DNA of 64,000 nt. Source: Alphaproteobacteria bacterium (GTDB taxonomy: Bacteria; Myxococcota_A; UBA796; GCA-2862545). Every line of letters begins with the position of its first letter. Position 1 is the first letter of the stretch. The DNA is taken from NCBI GenBank assembly GCA_020632955.1, contig JACKEO010000015.1:1-64000 (forward strand), given 5' to 3'. Made by a program: the position numbers and the translations under genes. Under the pieces are notes generated by a model. The model worked only from the letters and a program-made list of their open reading frames with translations. It did no database searches and was not told the DNA's origin. Shown in pieces: positions 32,275 to 41,612 of the stretch.

Positions 32275-32892
32275 TCAGAGCGTCCCGAAGACGCGATCCC
32301 AGAACATCATGCTCACCCCGAACTTGCGATCGGGGTGGTTGTGGTGGTGGTTCATGTGGTGGGCGCGCAGCTGCTTCATCCACCGGCTGCGCGGCTTGAA
32401 GTGGTGGAGCATGTAGTGCGTGCAGTCGTAGTTGCAGTAGCCGAGGGCGAAGCCCGCGAAGAGGCCCATGTGCCAGCCCGGCGCGATGCCCACGAGGGCG
32501 CCCAGCTGCGCCAGGCCCCAGAACAGCGTGAAGAAGGTGCCGCCCACGAGCAGGCTCACCAGCGGCGGCATCACCAGCCGGTAGGGATCCTGGTGGTAGA
32601 CGTGGTGCACGCCGTGCACCATGAAGTGGAAGCGCGGGCCCCACGACGTGGCCGGCTCCCAGTGGAAGGCGGTGCGGTGCAGGCCGTACTCGGTGAAGGA
32701 CCACACGACGAAGCCCGCCAGCACCATCGCGAGCGACAGGCCGAGCGGCACGCCCTGCATCGTGGCCACCACCACGAGCGCGATGGGCACCGGGATCCAG
32801 ATCGCCGGCACGGTGAGCCAGTGGGTACGGCTGAAGAAGTCGAGGATGTCGTTGTCGAACATCCGGGGCGACACGTCCGAGGCGCGCATCAT
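32275..32892 (-). CDS. fatty acid hydroxylase / sterol desaturase family protein
   Basis: 205 residues with four membrane helices and the histidine boxes of the FA2H/Scs7 branch: HRTAFH, HFMVHGVHHVYH, HYMLHH and HHMNHHH. These bind two non-heme irons and hydroxylate the 2-position of fatty acids or related lipids. ATG 32892 has CGGAGCC upstream. It may modify ceramide-like or other envelope lipids, fitting the lipid-metabolism flavour of the neighbourhood. A hairpin or operator-like palindrome lies about 90 bases upstream. Confidence 0.88.
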   Translation of the reverse strand: MMRASDVSPRMFDNDILDFFSRTHWLTVPAIWIPVPIALVVVATMQGVPLGLSLAMVLAGFVVWSFTEYGLHRTAFHWEPATSWGPRFHFMVHGVHHVYHQDPYRLVMPPLVSLLVGGTFFTLFWGLAQLGALVGIAPGWHMGLFAGFALGYCNYDCTHYMLHHFKPRSRWMKQLRAHHMNHHHNHPDRKFGVSMMFWDRVFGTL

Positions 32893-32979
32893 GGCCGGCT
32901 CCGCGGTGCGGTCGGGGAGGATGGCGCCCGTCTAGCACGCCCGCGCGAGGGTGTCCGGCCGCGACGATCCCTGTCAGGA

Positions 32980-32995
32980 CTGACCCGCTGGTCAG
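32980..32995. promoter_or_regulatory. perfect palindrome upstream of the fatty acid hydroxylase
   Basis: CTGACC-CGCT-GGTCAG is a perfect inverted repeat, overlapped by a second one, GTCA-GGAC-TGAC (32973-32984). It lies 14 bases after the stop of the GT-C gene and 88 bases before the hydroxylase start, on the minus strand reading. It may be a terminator for the first gene or a TetR-type operator (TGACC-n4-GGTCA) for the second. Confidence 0.4.
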
Positions 32996-33008
32996 AAGGA
33001 CGGAGGCG

Positions 33009-34649
33009 TCAGCGGCGGTCGATGCCCTTGATGTCCGTCTTGAAGCGCGTCCAGCCTGCGTCCACGTCCCCCAGGGTCTCTCCACGGCGCAGCCACACGA
33101 GCACCCGGGGCACGCGCGTGCCGGGCATCGTCCCGAAGGGCAGGATCTCCGGGTAGTAGCGATCCGAGAAGTCCTTGGCCCTCATCTCGAGCAGCGAGGC
33201 CCGGATCTTGAAGCCGAGCATCGGGCCGTAGAGCACCTTCGCGTCGAGGAAGGTGGGCTTCTTGTCGAGGAAGAAGGCGGCGTCCACGGTCTTGTCGTGG
33301 CCCGGCGACCGCAGCCTGCCGTCCCAGGGGATCGCCGCCACCTCACGGCTCACGAGGCCGTTGCGGTCGTAGACGTGCACGTCGGCGTAGTACCCGAGGC
33401 TGCCGATGGCGCCGGCCACGATGCTGCTGCCCGGGGGCGCGTGGGCCGCGATGGCCTCGCCCCGCTCCCGCCAGAAGCGCGTGTGCTGGTCCATGAGCAT
33501 CCACTGCTCGTTCTCGGACCGGAAGCCCTCCTGCTTCTCGCGCACGTCGAGCGCCGCCCGCAGCCTGCGCGGCACGAGGTGGACGTCGAGCGCGGGCAGC
33601 ACCCCCACCGTGGCGGTGAGCACCGCGGCGAGCGGCAGCCAGCGCAGCGACGCCGGGCGGCGGCTGGCCAGCGCGTCGAGGGCGAGGCCCAGGGTGAGCG
33701 CGAACCACGGCAGACCCGGCACCAGCAGGCGGAAGTAGGTCATGTAGTCGCCGCTCACCACCACCGCGTACGCAGGCACGGCCAGGGCGAAGAGGGAGGC
33801 GCCCACCGCGAGCGGCCGGCGGCTGCCGCCCAGGGCCAGCGGGATCGCCGGGATGAGCAGCAGGGGTGACAGGTGCGTGGTGGCGTACAGGCCCAGGTAG
33901 GAGGCGCCGCGCAGCAGGGCCGCGGGTCCCATGTGCACCTTGGCGTGGGCCGTGTTCGCCACCCAGGCGCCGTAGTAGCCCACCCGCCAGGCCTCGTAGA
34001 CGCCGAAGGCGGCGAACACCACGCCCACCACGGGGAGCAGGGGACGCAGGGCGCGACCCTCCAGGCGGCGCTGCACGCCCGCCACGCCCACGAGCACGGT
34101 GAACCACGCCAGGCCCTCGGTGCGGATCAGCGCGAGGGCCACGCCGGTCAAGGCCGCGAGCACCAGGCGGCCGCGTCCCTCGCCGGGCCGCGACAGCAGC
34201 CACCACGTCAGGAGCATCAGCACGGTCTGGGGCATGGTCTCCAGACCCGACGTGGACCACACCGCGAAGGGCGGGAAGGTGGCCAGCACCAGCGTGGCAC
34301 CCCAGGCGGCCACCGGCCGCACCCGGGCCTCCCCCAGGAGCACGTGGTGGACGAGCACGAGCACGCCCACGCCGCACATCACCGAGATCGCGGGCATCAC
34401 GGTGACCACGTCCAGGGGGCTGGCCTCCACCGCCGCGGCGATCGCCATCCAGAGGAAGTCGCTGTACCCCTCCACCGGCTGGGCATCGGCGAGGTTGTAC
34501 CGGGGGCCGTGCCCCTGGGCCCAGTTGCGGCTGTAGCGGAAGGTGATGAAGGCGTCGTCGCAGACGAACCAGAAGCGGTTCACCAGCCAGGCGTAGGGGA
34601 GCAGCAGCGCCCCGAAGGCGAGCCAGGCCGTCCGCGTGCTGCGCTCCAC
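33009..34649 (-). CDS. GT-C type membrane glycosyltransferase
   Basis: 546 residues with about ten membrane helices. The first loop has FVCDDAFITFRYSRNWAQG and PVEGYSDFLWMAI. This pattern, with two acidic residues and 'VEGYS-F-W', belongs to polyprenyl-phosphate-sugar-dependent GT-C enzymes such as AftB-like arabinosyltransferases. The C-terminal 170 residues are soluble and periplasmic. It probably adds a sugar from a lipid carrier to an envelope glycan. GTG at 34649 with GGAGG upstream is chosen over a far longer frame whose extension is Arg-rich and unlike a membrane protein. Divergent from hemC (146 bases). Confidence 0.8.
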   Translation of the reverse strand: MERSTRTAWLAFGALLLPYAWLVNRFWFVCDDAFITFRYSRNWAQGHGPRYNLADAQPVEGYSDFLWMAIAAAVEASPLDVVTVMPAISVMCGVGVLVLVHHVLLGEARVRPVAAWGATLVLATFPPFAVWSTSGLETMPQTVLMLLTWWLLSRPGEGRGRLVLAALTGVALALIRTEGLAWFTVLVGVAGVQRRLEGRALRPLLPVVGVVFAAFGVYEAWRVGYYGAWVANTAHAKVHMGPAALLRGASYLGLYATTHLSPLLLIPAIPLALGGSRRPLAVGASLFALAVPAYAVVVSGDYMTYFRLLVPGLPWFALTLGLALDALASRRPASLRWLPLAAVLTATVGVLPALDVHLVPRRLRAALDVREKQEGFRSENEQWMLMDQHTRFWRERGEAIAAHAPPGSSIVAGAIGSLGYYADVHVYDRNGLVSREVAAIPWDGRLRSPGHDKTVDAAFFLDKKPTFLDAKVLYGPMLGFKIRASLLEMRAKDFSDRYYPEILPFGTMPGTRVPRVLVWLRRGETLGDVDAGWTRFKTDIKGIDRR

Positions 34650-34795
34650 TGGGCCTCCGGGCGCCTGCGCGAGGGGCGCGACGCACGGGTCGTGGCTGCG
34701 TCCGCGCCGGTCGGCGCCGGTATCGAGCGTCTCCCGGGGCGTCAAAGCGGGCTCGCGGCCCCAGGCGGATCGGATAGGCCGCGCCCGGAGGCAGC

Positions 34796-35725
34796 ATGTC
34801 CGGTCCGTGGCGCCTGGGGACCCGAGGGAGCGCGCTCGCACGCGCCCAGAGCGAGGACGTGGCCGCCAGGCTGCGGCGCGTGTCCGGACGCGACGTGGAG
34901 CTCGTGGTCATCTCCACCCGCGGCGACCGCATCACCGACCGGCCGCTTCCCGAGGTAGGCGGCAAGGGCCTGTTCACCCTGGAGCTCGAGGAGGGGCTGC
35001 GCGATGGCAGCCTCGACCTGGCCGTGCACTCGCTGAAGGACCTGCCGAGCGAGCCGGTGCCGGGCCTCGTCATCGCTGCCGTGCCCGAGCGGGAGGACCC
35101 CCGCGACGTGCTCGTGGGCGCCACGCTCGCCGGGCTGCCGTCGGGCGCGCGCGTGGGCACGGGGTCGGCACGCCGCGCGCTCCAGCTGCGGGTGGCCCGT
35201 CCGGACCTGGTGCCCGTCCCGATCCGCGGGAACGTGGAGACGCGCCTGCGCAAGCAGGTCGACGGCGAGGTCGACGCGGTGGTGCTCGCCGCCGCGGGCC
35301 TCGCCCGGCTGGGCCTGTCCGACCGGGTCACGGCCTACCTCGACGTCGACCGCTGCGTGCCGGCGGTGGGGCAGGGGGCGCTCGGCGTGCAGTGCCGCGC
35401 CTCGGACGGCGTGCTGCGCGCGGCCCTCGCCGAGCTCGTCGATCCCGACGCCGTCGACGAGGTGGCGCTGGAGCGGGCCTTCCTCGAGGCGCTCGGGGGC
35501 GGGTGCAGCGTGCCCGTGGCCTGCCACGCCCACGTGGAGGGCGAGCGCCTGCGGGTGCGCGCCTTCGTCGGCCGCGCCGACGGCGCCTGGGTGAGCGAGG
35601 CCGGGGTGTGCGACCGGGGCGAGGCCCGTCGGGTGGGCCGCGAGCTCGCCCAGCGCCTCACGGAGCGACTGGCCCGTCAGCCCCCGCGCGCGCCCGACCA
35701 GCCCCCCGAGGGGCGCCCCGCCTGA
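34796..35725 (+). CDS. hemC: porphobilinogen deaminase (hydroxymethylbilane synthase)
   Basis: 309 residues, normal length. It joins four porphobilinogens into hydroxymethylbilane in heme synthesis. LGTRGSALARAQS, ISTRGDRITDRPLPEVGGKGLF, DLAVHSLKDLP, GTGSARRALQL, IRGNVETRLRK and VGQGALGVQ are present. Cys237 in LGGGCSVPVACH carries the dipyrromethane cofactor. The C-terminus ends in a Pro/Arg-rich tail. ATG 34796 follows CGGAGGCAGC. hemE and hemH are also in the window on the other strand (38815-40940); hemB and hemD are not. Confidence 0.97.
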   Translation: MSGPWRLGTRGSALARAQSEDVAARLRRVSGRDVELVVISTRGDRITDRPLPEVGGKGLFTLELEEGLRDGSLDLAVHSLKDLPSEPVPGLVIAAVPEREDPRDVLVGATLAGLPSGARVGTGSARRALQLRVARPDLVPVPIRGNVETRLRKQVDGEVDAVVLAAAGLARLGLSDRVTAYLDVDRCVPAVGQGALGVQCRASDGVLRAALAELVDPDAVDEVALERAFLEALGGGCSVPVACHAHVEGERLRVRAFVGRADGAWVSEAGVCDRGEARRVGRELAQRLTERLARQPPRAPDQPPEGRPA

Positions 35726-35741
35726 ACGCGCGCGCCCGGGA

Positions 35742-35751
<10 letters not shown>
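35718..35751. terminator. inverted repeat with both stops (hemC / kinase)
   Basis: CCGCCTGA (35718-35725) pairs with TCAG-AA-GCGG (35742-35751) with a 2-base bulge around a 16-base GC-rich spacer that contains CCCGGG. Both TGA stops lie in the stem; three pairs are automatic. A plausible shared terminator of modest quality. Confidence 0.3.
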
Positions 35752-37469
<1,718 letters not shown>

Positions 37470-37510
37470 CCCGCCTCCCCTCGGTCCGGAGGCTGCGCTC
37501 CGGGGGCCCG

Positions 37511-37519
37511 AGTATAGCA
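37511..37519 (-). promoter_or_regulatory. extended -10 promoter of the kinase gene
   Basis: Read on the minus strand, TGC-TATACT (37519-37511) is an extended -10 element. No good -35 is seen, as usual for this promoter type. Transcription would start near 37504, giving a leader of about 35 bases before the GTG at 37469. The same bases would be coding if the longer frame were used, which argues against it. Confidence 0.45.
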
Positions 37520-37560
37520 ACGAACGCGCAGTCGACGAGGGTCGCCTGACACAGACGCGA

Positions 37561-38742
37561 TCAGGCCGGCTGGGGGACGGGTGACGCGCTCTGCGCGGTG
37601 AGCGCGACGATCGCTCCTGCGAGCGACAGGCCCACCCCCGCGAGGAAGAGCGGGGTGGGGTCGTCGCCGCGCACGAGCACGGCGGCGAGGATGCCGGTGA
37701 GCGCGGGCCCGACGCCGTAGGCCGACGCGAGCAGCAGGGCCTGGGTCGACGCCCGCACCGCCGGGGAGACGCGGGTGGAGGTGGCCTCCACCGCGGCGGC
37801 CCACCACACGCCGAGCGCCACCCCGTGCAGCACCTGGGCGGCCACCACCAGGGCCACGTGGGGCATCAGCGCCGTGGCGAGCAGGCGCACGGCACCGGTG
37901 ACGCCCGCCAGCACGAGCAGCGTCGTGGGCGTGGCGCGGGTGCGCAGCGACGGCGTGGCCTGCAGGGCGAGGATCTCGGCGCCGATGCCGAGCACCATCG
38001 CCGGTCCGGTCCAGCCCACGGCCCAGCCCCGGGCCACCAGGAGCGCAGGGAACCAGGCGTCGAAGGCGTTGAGCGCCGCCCCGTGGAGCGCGGCCGCGAC
38101 GAGCAGACCCACCAGGACGCGATCCTGGGCCAGGGCCGCCAGTGCGGGCCCCAGCCGCGCGCGGGGGGCGCTGCCGCCGGTGCCGAGCGCGCTGGCGCTG
38201 CCCGCGGCCAGGAGCAGGAAGCCCGCCGCCACGAGCACGGCCGTGGCGGGACGATCGCCCAGCAGGGCGGCCACCCCCACCGCCGAGGCGAGGTAGCCGA
38301 CCGATCCCCAGAGCCGCACGCGGCCGTAGTGGCTGGCCGGCGTGCCCGCCTCGGCCAGCGTGCGCACGATCGCGCTGTCGAGCACGATCGAGGCCGGCGC
38401 GCGCACCGCGGCCACCGTGAGCAGCGCGAGGCCCAGCACCACGGGGTGGGTGGCCGTGGCCACCACGAGGACGGCCACCGCCGCGGCGCCGGTCATCGTC
38501 AGGAAGAGCAGGTCGTCCCGCCGGAGGCGATCGGCGATCAGGCCCGTGCCCGGCGCGCTCACCAGCCGCACCAGGGCCACGCCCGTGAGCGCGGCGCCCA
38601 CGCTCGCCGTGGACCAGCCACGCCCCAGCAGGTGCAGCGTCAGGAAGGGGACGTAGGCCCCCGACCCCGCCAGCAGCAGGAGGTAGGTCAGCGAGAGCCG
38701 GCCGGGACCCGAGGCCGGTCCCGCCGGGAGCAGGGCGACCAT
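37561..38742 (-). CDS. MFS transporter
   Basis: 393 residues with about twelve hydrophobic helices. The loop motif ADRLRRDDLLFL after helix 2 and the helix-5 region HYGRVRLWGSVGYLASAVGV resemble the 'MFS_1-like' or LacY/nucleoside-permease branch, whose members have a conserved R-x-W-G-S-x-G. Substrate unknown. ATG 38742 is chosen; a GTG at 38775 has no ribosome-binding site, though GGAGG for 38742 is also rather far (13 bases). It lies between hemH and the kinase on the same strand, with 72 and 91 base gaps. Confidence 0.82.
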   Translation of the reverse strand: MVALLPAGPASGPGRLSLTYLLLLAGSGAYVPFLTLHLLGRGWSTASVGAALTGVALVRLVSAPGTGLIADRLRRDDLLFLTMTGAAAVAVLVVATATHPVVLGLALLTVAAVRAPASIVLDSAIVRTLAEAGTPASHYGRVRLWGSVGYLASAVGVAALLGDRPATAVLVAAGFLLLAAGSASALGTGGSAPRARLGPALAALAQDRVLVGLLVAAALHGAALNAFDAWFPALLVARGWAVGWTGPAMVLGIGAEILALQATPSLRTRATPTTLLVLAGVTGAVRLLATALMPHVALVVAAQVLHGVALGVWWAAAVEATSTRVSPAVRASTQALLLASAYGVGPALTGILAAVLVRGDDPTPLFLAGVGLSLAGAIVALTAQSASPVPQPA

Positions 38743-38814
38743 GGGCGTGCCGCGTCCTCCGCGCGCCCTGATCACACCGCCGGGGCGGGGCTTCCACGGC
38801 CCTGCTGTCCGCCG

Positions 38815-39915
38815 TCAGCCCACGCCTGCGGTGCCCTCCCGGAGGTGGCGCGGCAGCGCGAAGGCGCAGCTCGGACAGGTGGCGCGCCGGCGGTGCAGCT
38901 CGGGCTCCTGGGGCACCAGGCAGCGGCTGCAGCGGTAGCTCCCGAAGCGGCCGAGGGTCTCGCGGACGAGGTCGGCGAGGCAGGCGACGAAGGCCGGCTC
39001 CACGCCCAGCGCGGGGGCCCGCCCCACGTGGGCGATGCCGGCCTCGTGGGCCTGGGCCACGAGGTGCAGGTCGAGCTCGTCCAGGGTCTCGATGTGCTCG
39101 CCCACGAAGCTGACGGGCACCACGAGCAGCCGGCGGGTGCCCGCCGCGCCCAGGTGGTCGACCACGTCGCGCACGTCGGGCGACAGCCAGGCCACGGGGC
39201 CCAGGCGGGACTGCCAGGCCAGGGTCCAGGGGTCGGTCCAGCCCAGGTGCGCCACCACCCGCCGGACGCTGTCGCGCACGTGCTCGGGGTAGGGGTCGCC
39301 GGCGCGACGGTCCAGCCAGGTGCCCTCGCGCACCCACGACACCGGCAGGCCGTGGGCCGAGAACACGAGGTGCACCGGACCCTCGCCGTCCAGCGCCGCC
39401 GCCGCGCGGGTGATCGTGGCACCGAGGGCCTGCACGTACGCGTCGTCCGCGAAGAAGGCGCGGGCGTAGTGCACGGGCAGGTCGGGCCGTCCGAGGGCGT
39501 GCAGCGCCTCGGCCACCGCGTCGTACGCGGCGCCCGACGTGGCGAAGCTCCAGTGGGGGAACAGCCCCAGCACCACCACCTGGGTGACCCCCTGGGCCAA
39601 CAGCTCCTCCAGCCCCTCCCGCATGGACGGGGGCGTGAAGAGCATGCCCAGCGCCATCGGGGGCGCGTCGGGCCCGAGGGCTGTGCGCACGGCCTCGAGC
39701 TGACGACGGCTCTCGTCCACGAGCGGGCTGAACCCGATGCGACGGTAGGCCTCGCGCACCCTCCGGGCGCGCAGGCGGGCGAGGCGACCGGCTGCGGCGC
39801 GCGCGAGCCCACGGGGCCCGGGGAGCACGTCGGCGAGCAGGGCCGCGAGGAAGGGCTCGAGCTCGTCGTCGTTCCGGGGACCGCCGAAGTTGACGACGAG
39901 GACCCCGGGCGTCAC
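38815..39915 (-). CDS. hemH: ferrochelatase with C-terminal Cys4 motif
   Basis: 366 residues. Ferrochelatase inserts Fe2+ into protoporphyrin IX (or coproporphyrin III in some bacteria). VLVVNFGGPRNDDELEPFL, RIGFSPLVDESRRQ, VVVLGLFPHWS, LVFSAHGLPVSWV with the catalytic His, VVPVSFVGEHIETLDELD are all present. The extra C-terminus has C329-x2-C332-x14-C347-x2-C350, suited to a [2Fe-2S] cluster or zinc. Ferrochelatases with [2Fe-2S] are known in Myxococcus. GTG 39915 overlaps the hemE stop (GTGA), so hemE-hemH are coupled. Confidence 0.93.
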   Translation of the reverse strand: MTPGVLVVNFGGPRNDDELEPFLAALLADVLPGPRGLARAAAGRLARLRARRVREAYRRIGFSPLVDESRRQLEAVRTALGPDAPPMALGMLFTPPSMREGLEELLAQGVTQVVVLGLFPHWSFATSGAAYDAVAEALHALGRPDLPVHYARAFFADDAYVQALGATITRAAAALDGEGPVHLVFSAHGLPVSWVREGTWLDRRAGDPYPEHVRDSVRRVVAHLGWTDPWTLAWQSRLGPVAWLSPDVRDVVDHLGAAGTRRLLVVPVSFVGEHIETLDELDLHLVAQAHEAGIAHVGRAPALGVEPAFVACLADLVRETLGRFGSYRCSRCLVPQEPELHRRRATCPSCAFALPRHLREGTAGVG

Positions 39916-40940
39916 GCCGCCCCCGGCGGGCGCCAGGCGCGCACCGTCTCCAGCATGGCCTGCACGCCCTCGATCGGCGTGGTGGGGAGCAGGCCGTGGC
40001 CCAGGTTGAAGACGTGGCCCCGGCCACCGCCGGCCTCCAGCACCGCGCGGGTGCGGGCCACGATGGTGTCGCGCGGGGCGTGGAGGAGCACGGGGTCGAG
40101 GTTGCCCTGCACCGGCAGGTCGCCCAGCGCGCGGCGGGCCTCGGCGAGGTCCATCCGCCCGTCGACGCCGTAGGCCTCGGCGCCCACCTCGGGCAGCGAG
40201 GCGACGAAGGGGGCCGCGTCCTTCGCGAAGTAGATGCGAGGGGCGCCCCGCACGTGCGACAGCGCCCGCGCCGCCGCGGGCAGGGCGAAGCGGCGGACGT
40301 CCTCGGCGGGCAGCGCGCCCGCCCACGTGTCGAACAGCTGCACGGCCGCAGCACCCGCCTCCACCTGGGCCTGCAGGTGCTCGCCCACCACGTCGGCGAG
40401 CAGGTCCAGCAGCTGACGGGCGGCCTCGGGATCGGCGTAGAGGAAGCGCTTGGCGTGCACCCAGTCGCGGCTGCCGCTGCCCTCCACCATGTAGAACAGC
40501 AGGGTGAGCGGGGCGCCGGCGAAGCCGAGGATGGGCACCTCGGGCCGCGCGGCGCGGAAGCGACGGATGGTCTCGGCGGCCACGGGCAGGTGGCCCTGGC
40601 CGCGTCGCAGCGCCGCGATGCCGGCCCGGTCGCGCACGGGGTCGGCGAGCACCGGGCCGTGGCCCGCGGTGAACTCCACCGGCTGGCCCAGGGCCTCGGG
40701 CACGGTGAGGATGTCGCTGAAGACGATGGCCGCGTCGAGGGGGAAGCGATCCAGCGGCTGGATCGTGACCTCGCAGGCGAGATCGGCGTCGCGGCAGAGC
40801 TCGAGGAAGCTCACGCGGGCGCGGACCTCGCGGTACTCGGGGAGGTACCGGCCGGCCTGGCGCATCAGCCAGGCGGGCACGCGGTCCACGGCCTCGCCGG
40901 CCAGGGCCCGGGCGAGCCGCTCGTGGGCGGTGGGGGACAT
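39912..40940 (-). CDS. hemE: uroporphyrinogen decarboxylase
   Basis: 342 residues, normal length. It decarboxylates uroporphyrinogen III to coproporphyrinogen III. PAWLMRQAGRYLPEYR and GFAGAPLTLLFYMVEG are the two family signatures; VFSDILTVPEALG and GVDGRMDLAEARRALG with VQGNLDPVLL complete the set. It starts at ATG 40940, only 5 bases after the stop of a small membrane protein, so that gene, hemE and hemH probably form an operon. Confidence 0.97.
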   Translation of the reverse strand: MSPTAHERLARALAGEAVDRVPAWLMRQAGRYLPEYREVRARVSFLELCRDADLACEVTIQPLDRFPLDAAIVFSDILTVPEALGQPVEFTAGHGPVLADPVRDRAGIAALRRGQGHLPVAAETIRRFRAARPEVPILGFAGAPLTLLFYMVEGSGSRDWVHAKRFLYADPEAARQLLDLLADVVGEHLQAQVEAGAAAVQLFDTWAGALPAEDVRRFALPAAARALSHVRGAPRIYFAKDAAPFVASLPEVGAEAYGVDGRMDLAEARRALGDLPVQGNLDPVLLHAPRDTIVARTRAVLEAGGGRGHVFNLGHGLLPTTPIEGVQAMLETVRAWRPPGAA

Positions 40941-40945
40941 GGGAC

Positions 40946-41530
40946 CTACGGGGAGGGCGGGTCGGTGACCGCGGGCGGGTCGGCGAGCGGGTCGGCGCGG
41001 TCGGCGTCCACGCCTTGCGGGAAGTGGCGGCCGATGGCCTCGCCGTGCTCGGGCCAGGCCGTCTCGGCGCCCACCACGAGGCGTCGGCGGACCTCGGTGA
41101 ACCGGGCGATGGCCCCCCCGGGCACGTGGCCGCCCAGCTCCACCACCCGCACCCACCGCAGCAGCTCCCGGTCGGCGGCGTCGACGAGCCGCGCCAGCTC
41201 GCGGCGACCGGGGGCGTCGAGCTGCACCTCCTCGGCGAAGCGCTCGGCCCGCCCGCGCAGCTCGTCGACGATCGCCTCGGCCGCCTCGGCCATGCGGCGG
41301 GCCTTCGCCTCGCGCTCCGCCTCGGCCGCGGCCATCCGCGCCGACAGCGGGAGGCGGGCCTCGTCGGCCGACAGCAGCCGGGCCCCGACGGCCTGGTCGA
41401 GCGCGCGCGCCTGCACCCGGGGAGCGACCGGTGGCGCGGTGGTCGACGCGGGACGCGCGACGAACACCAGCAGGCCCAGGAGCACGGCGGCGGCGACGAG
41501 CGAGAGCACGAGGGGGAGGGAGCGGCGCAC
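40946..41530 (-). CDS. single-span membrane protein with coiled coil
   Basis: 194 residues from GTG with AGGAGG upstream. One N-terminal helix (LPLVLSLVAAAVLLGLLVFVA) anchors a periplasmic Ala/Glu/Arg-rich domain (ARMAAAEAEREAKARRMAEA and following) that should form a long helix or coiled coil. The end is polar and Pro/Asp-rich. No family is recognised. It is the first gene before hemE, 5 bases apart, so it may be co-expressed with heme synthesis, but a direct role is not shown. Confidence 0.65.
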   Translation of the reverse strand: MRRSLPLVLSLVAAAVLLGLLVFVARPASTTAPPVAPRVQARALDQAVGARLLSADEARLPLSARMAAAEAEREAKARRMAEAAEAIVDELRGRAERFAEEVQLDAPGRRELARLVDAADRELLRWVRVVELGGHVPGGAIARFTEVRRRLVVGAETAWPEHGEAIGRHFPQGVDADRADPLADPPAVTDPPSP

Positions 41531-41612
41531 CCGGCCTCCTTGGCGTGGCGGGTGGGGGGCGGTAGGCCCTATCACGCTGCGGTGCACGGGGTCCGTGCCG
41601 CCCGGAGGTGCA

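Noticed and set aside
37470..37520. Kinase start at ATG 37520
   Set aside because: The bases from 37511 to 37519 form an extended -10 element, and GTG 37469 has a strong GGGGAGG ribosome-binding site.
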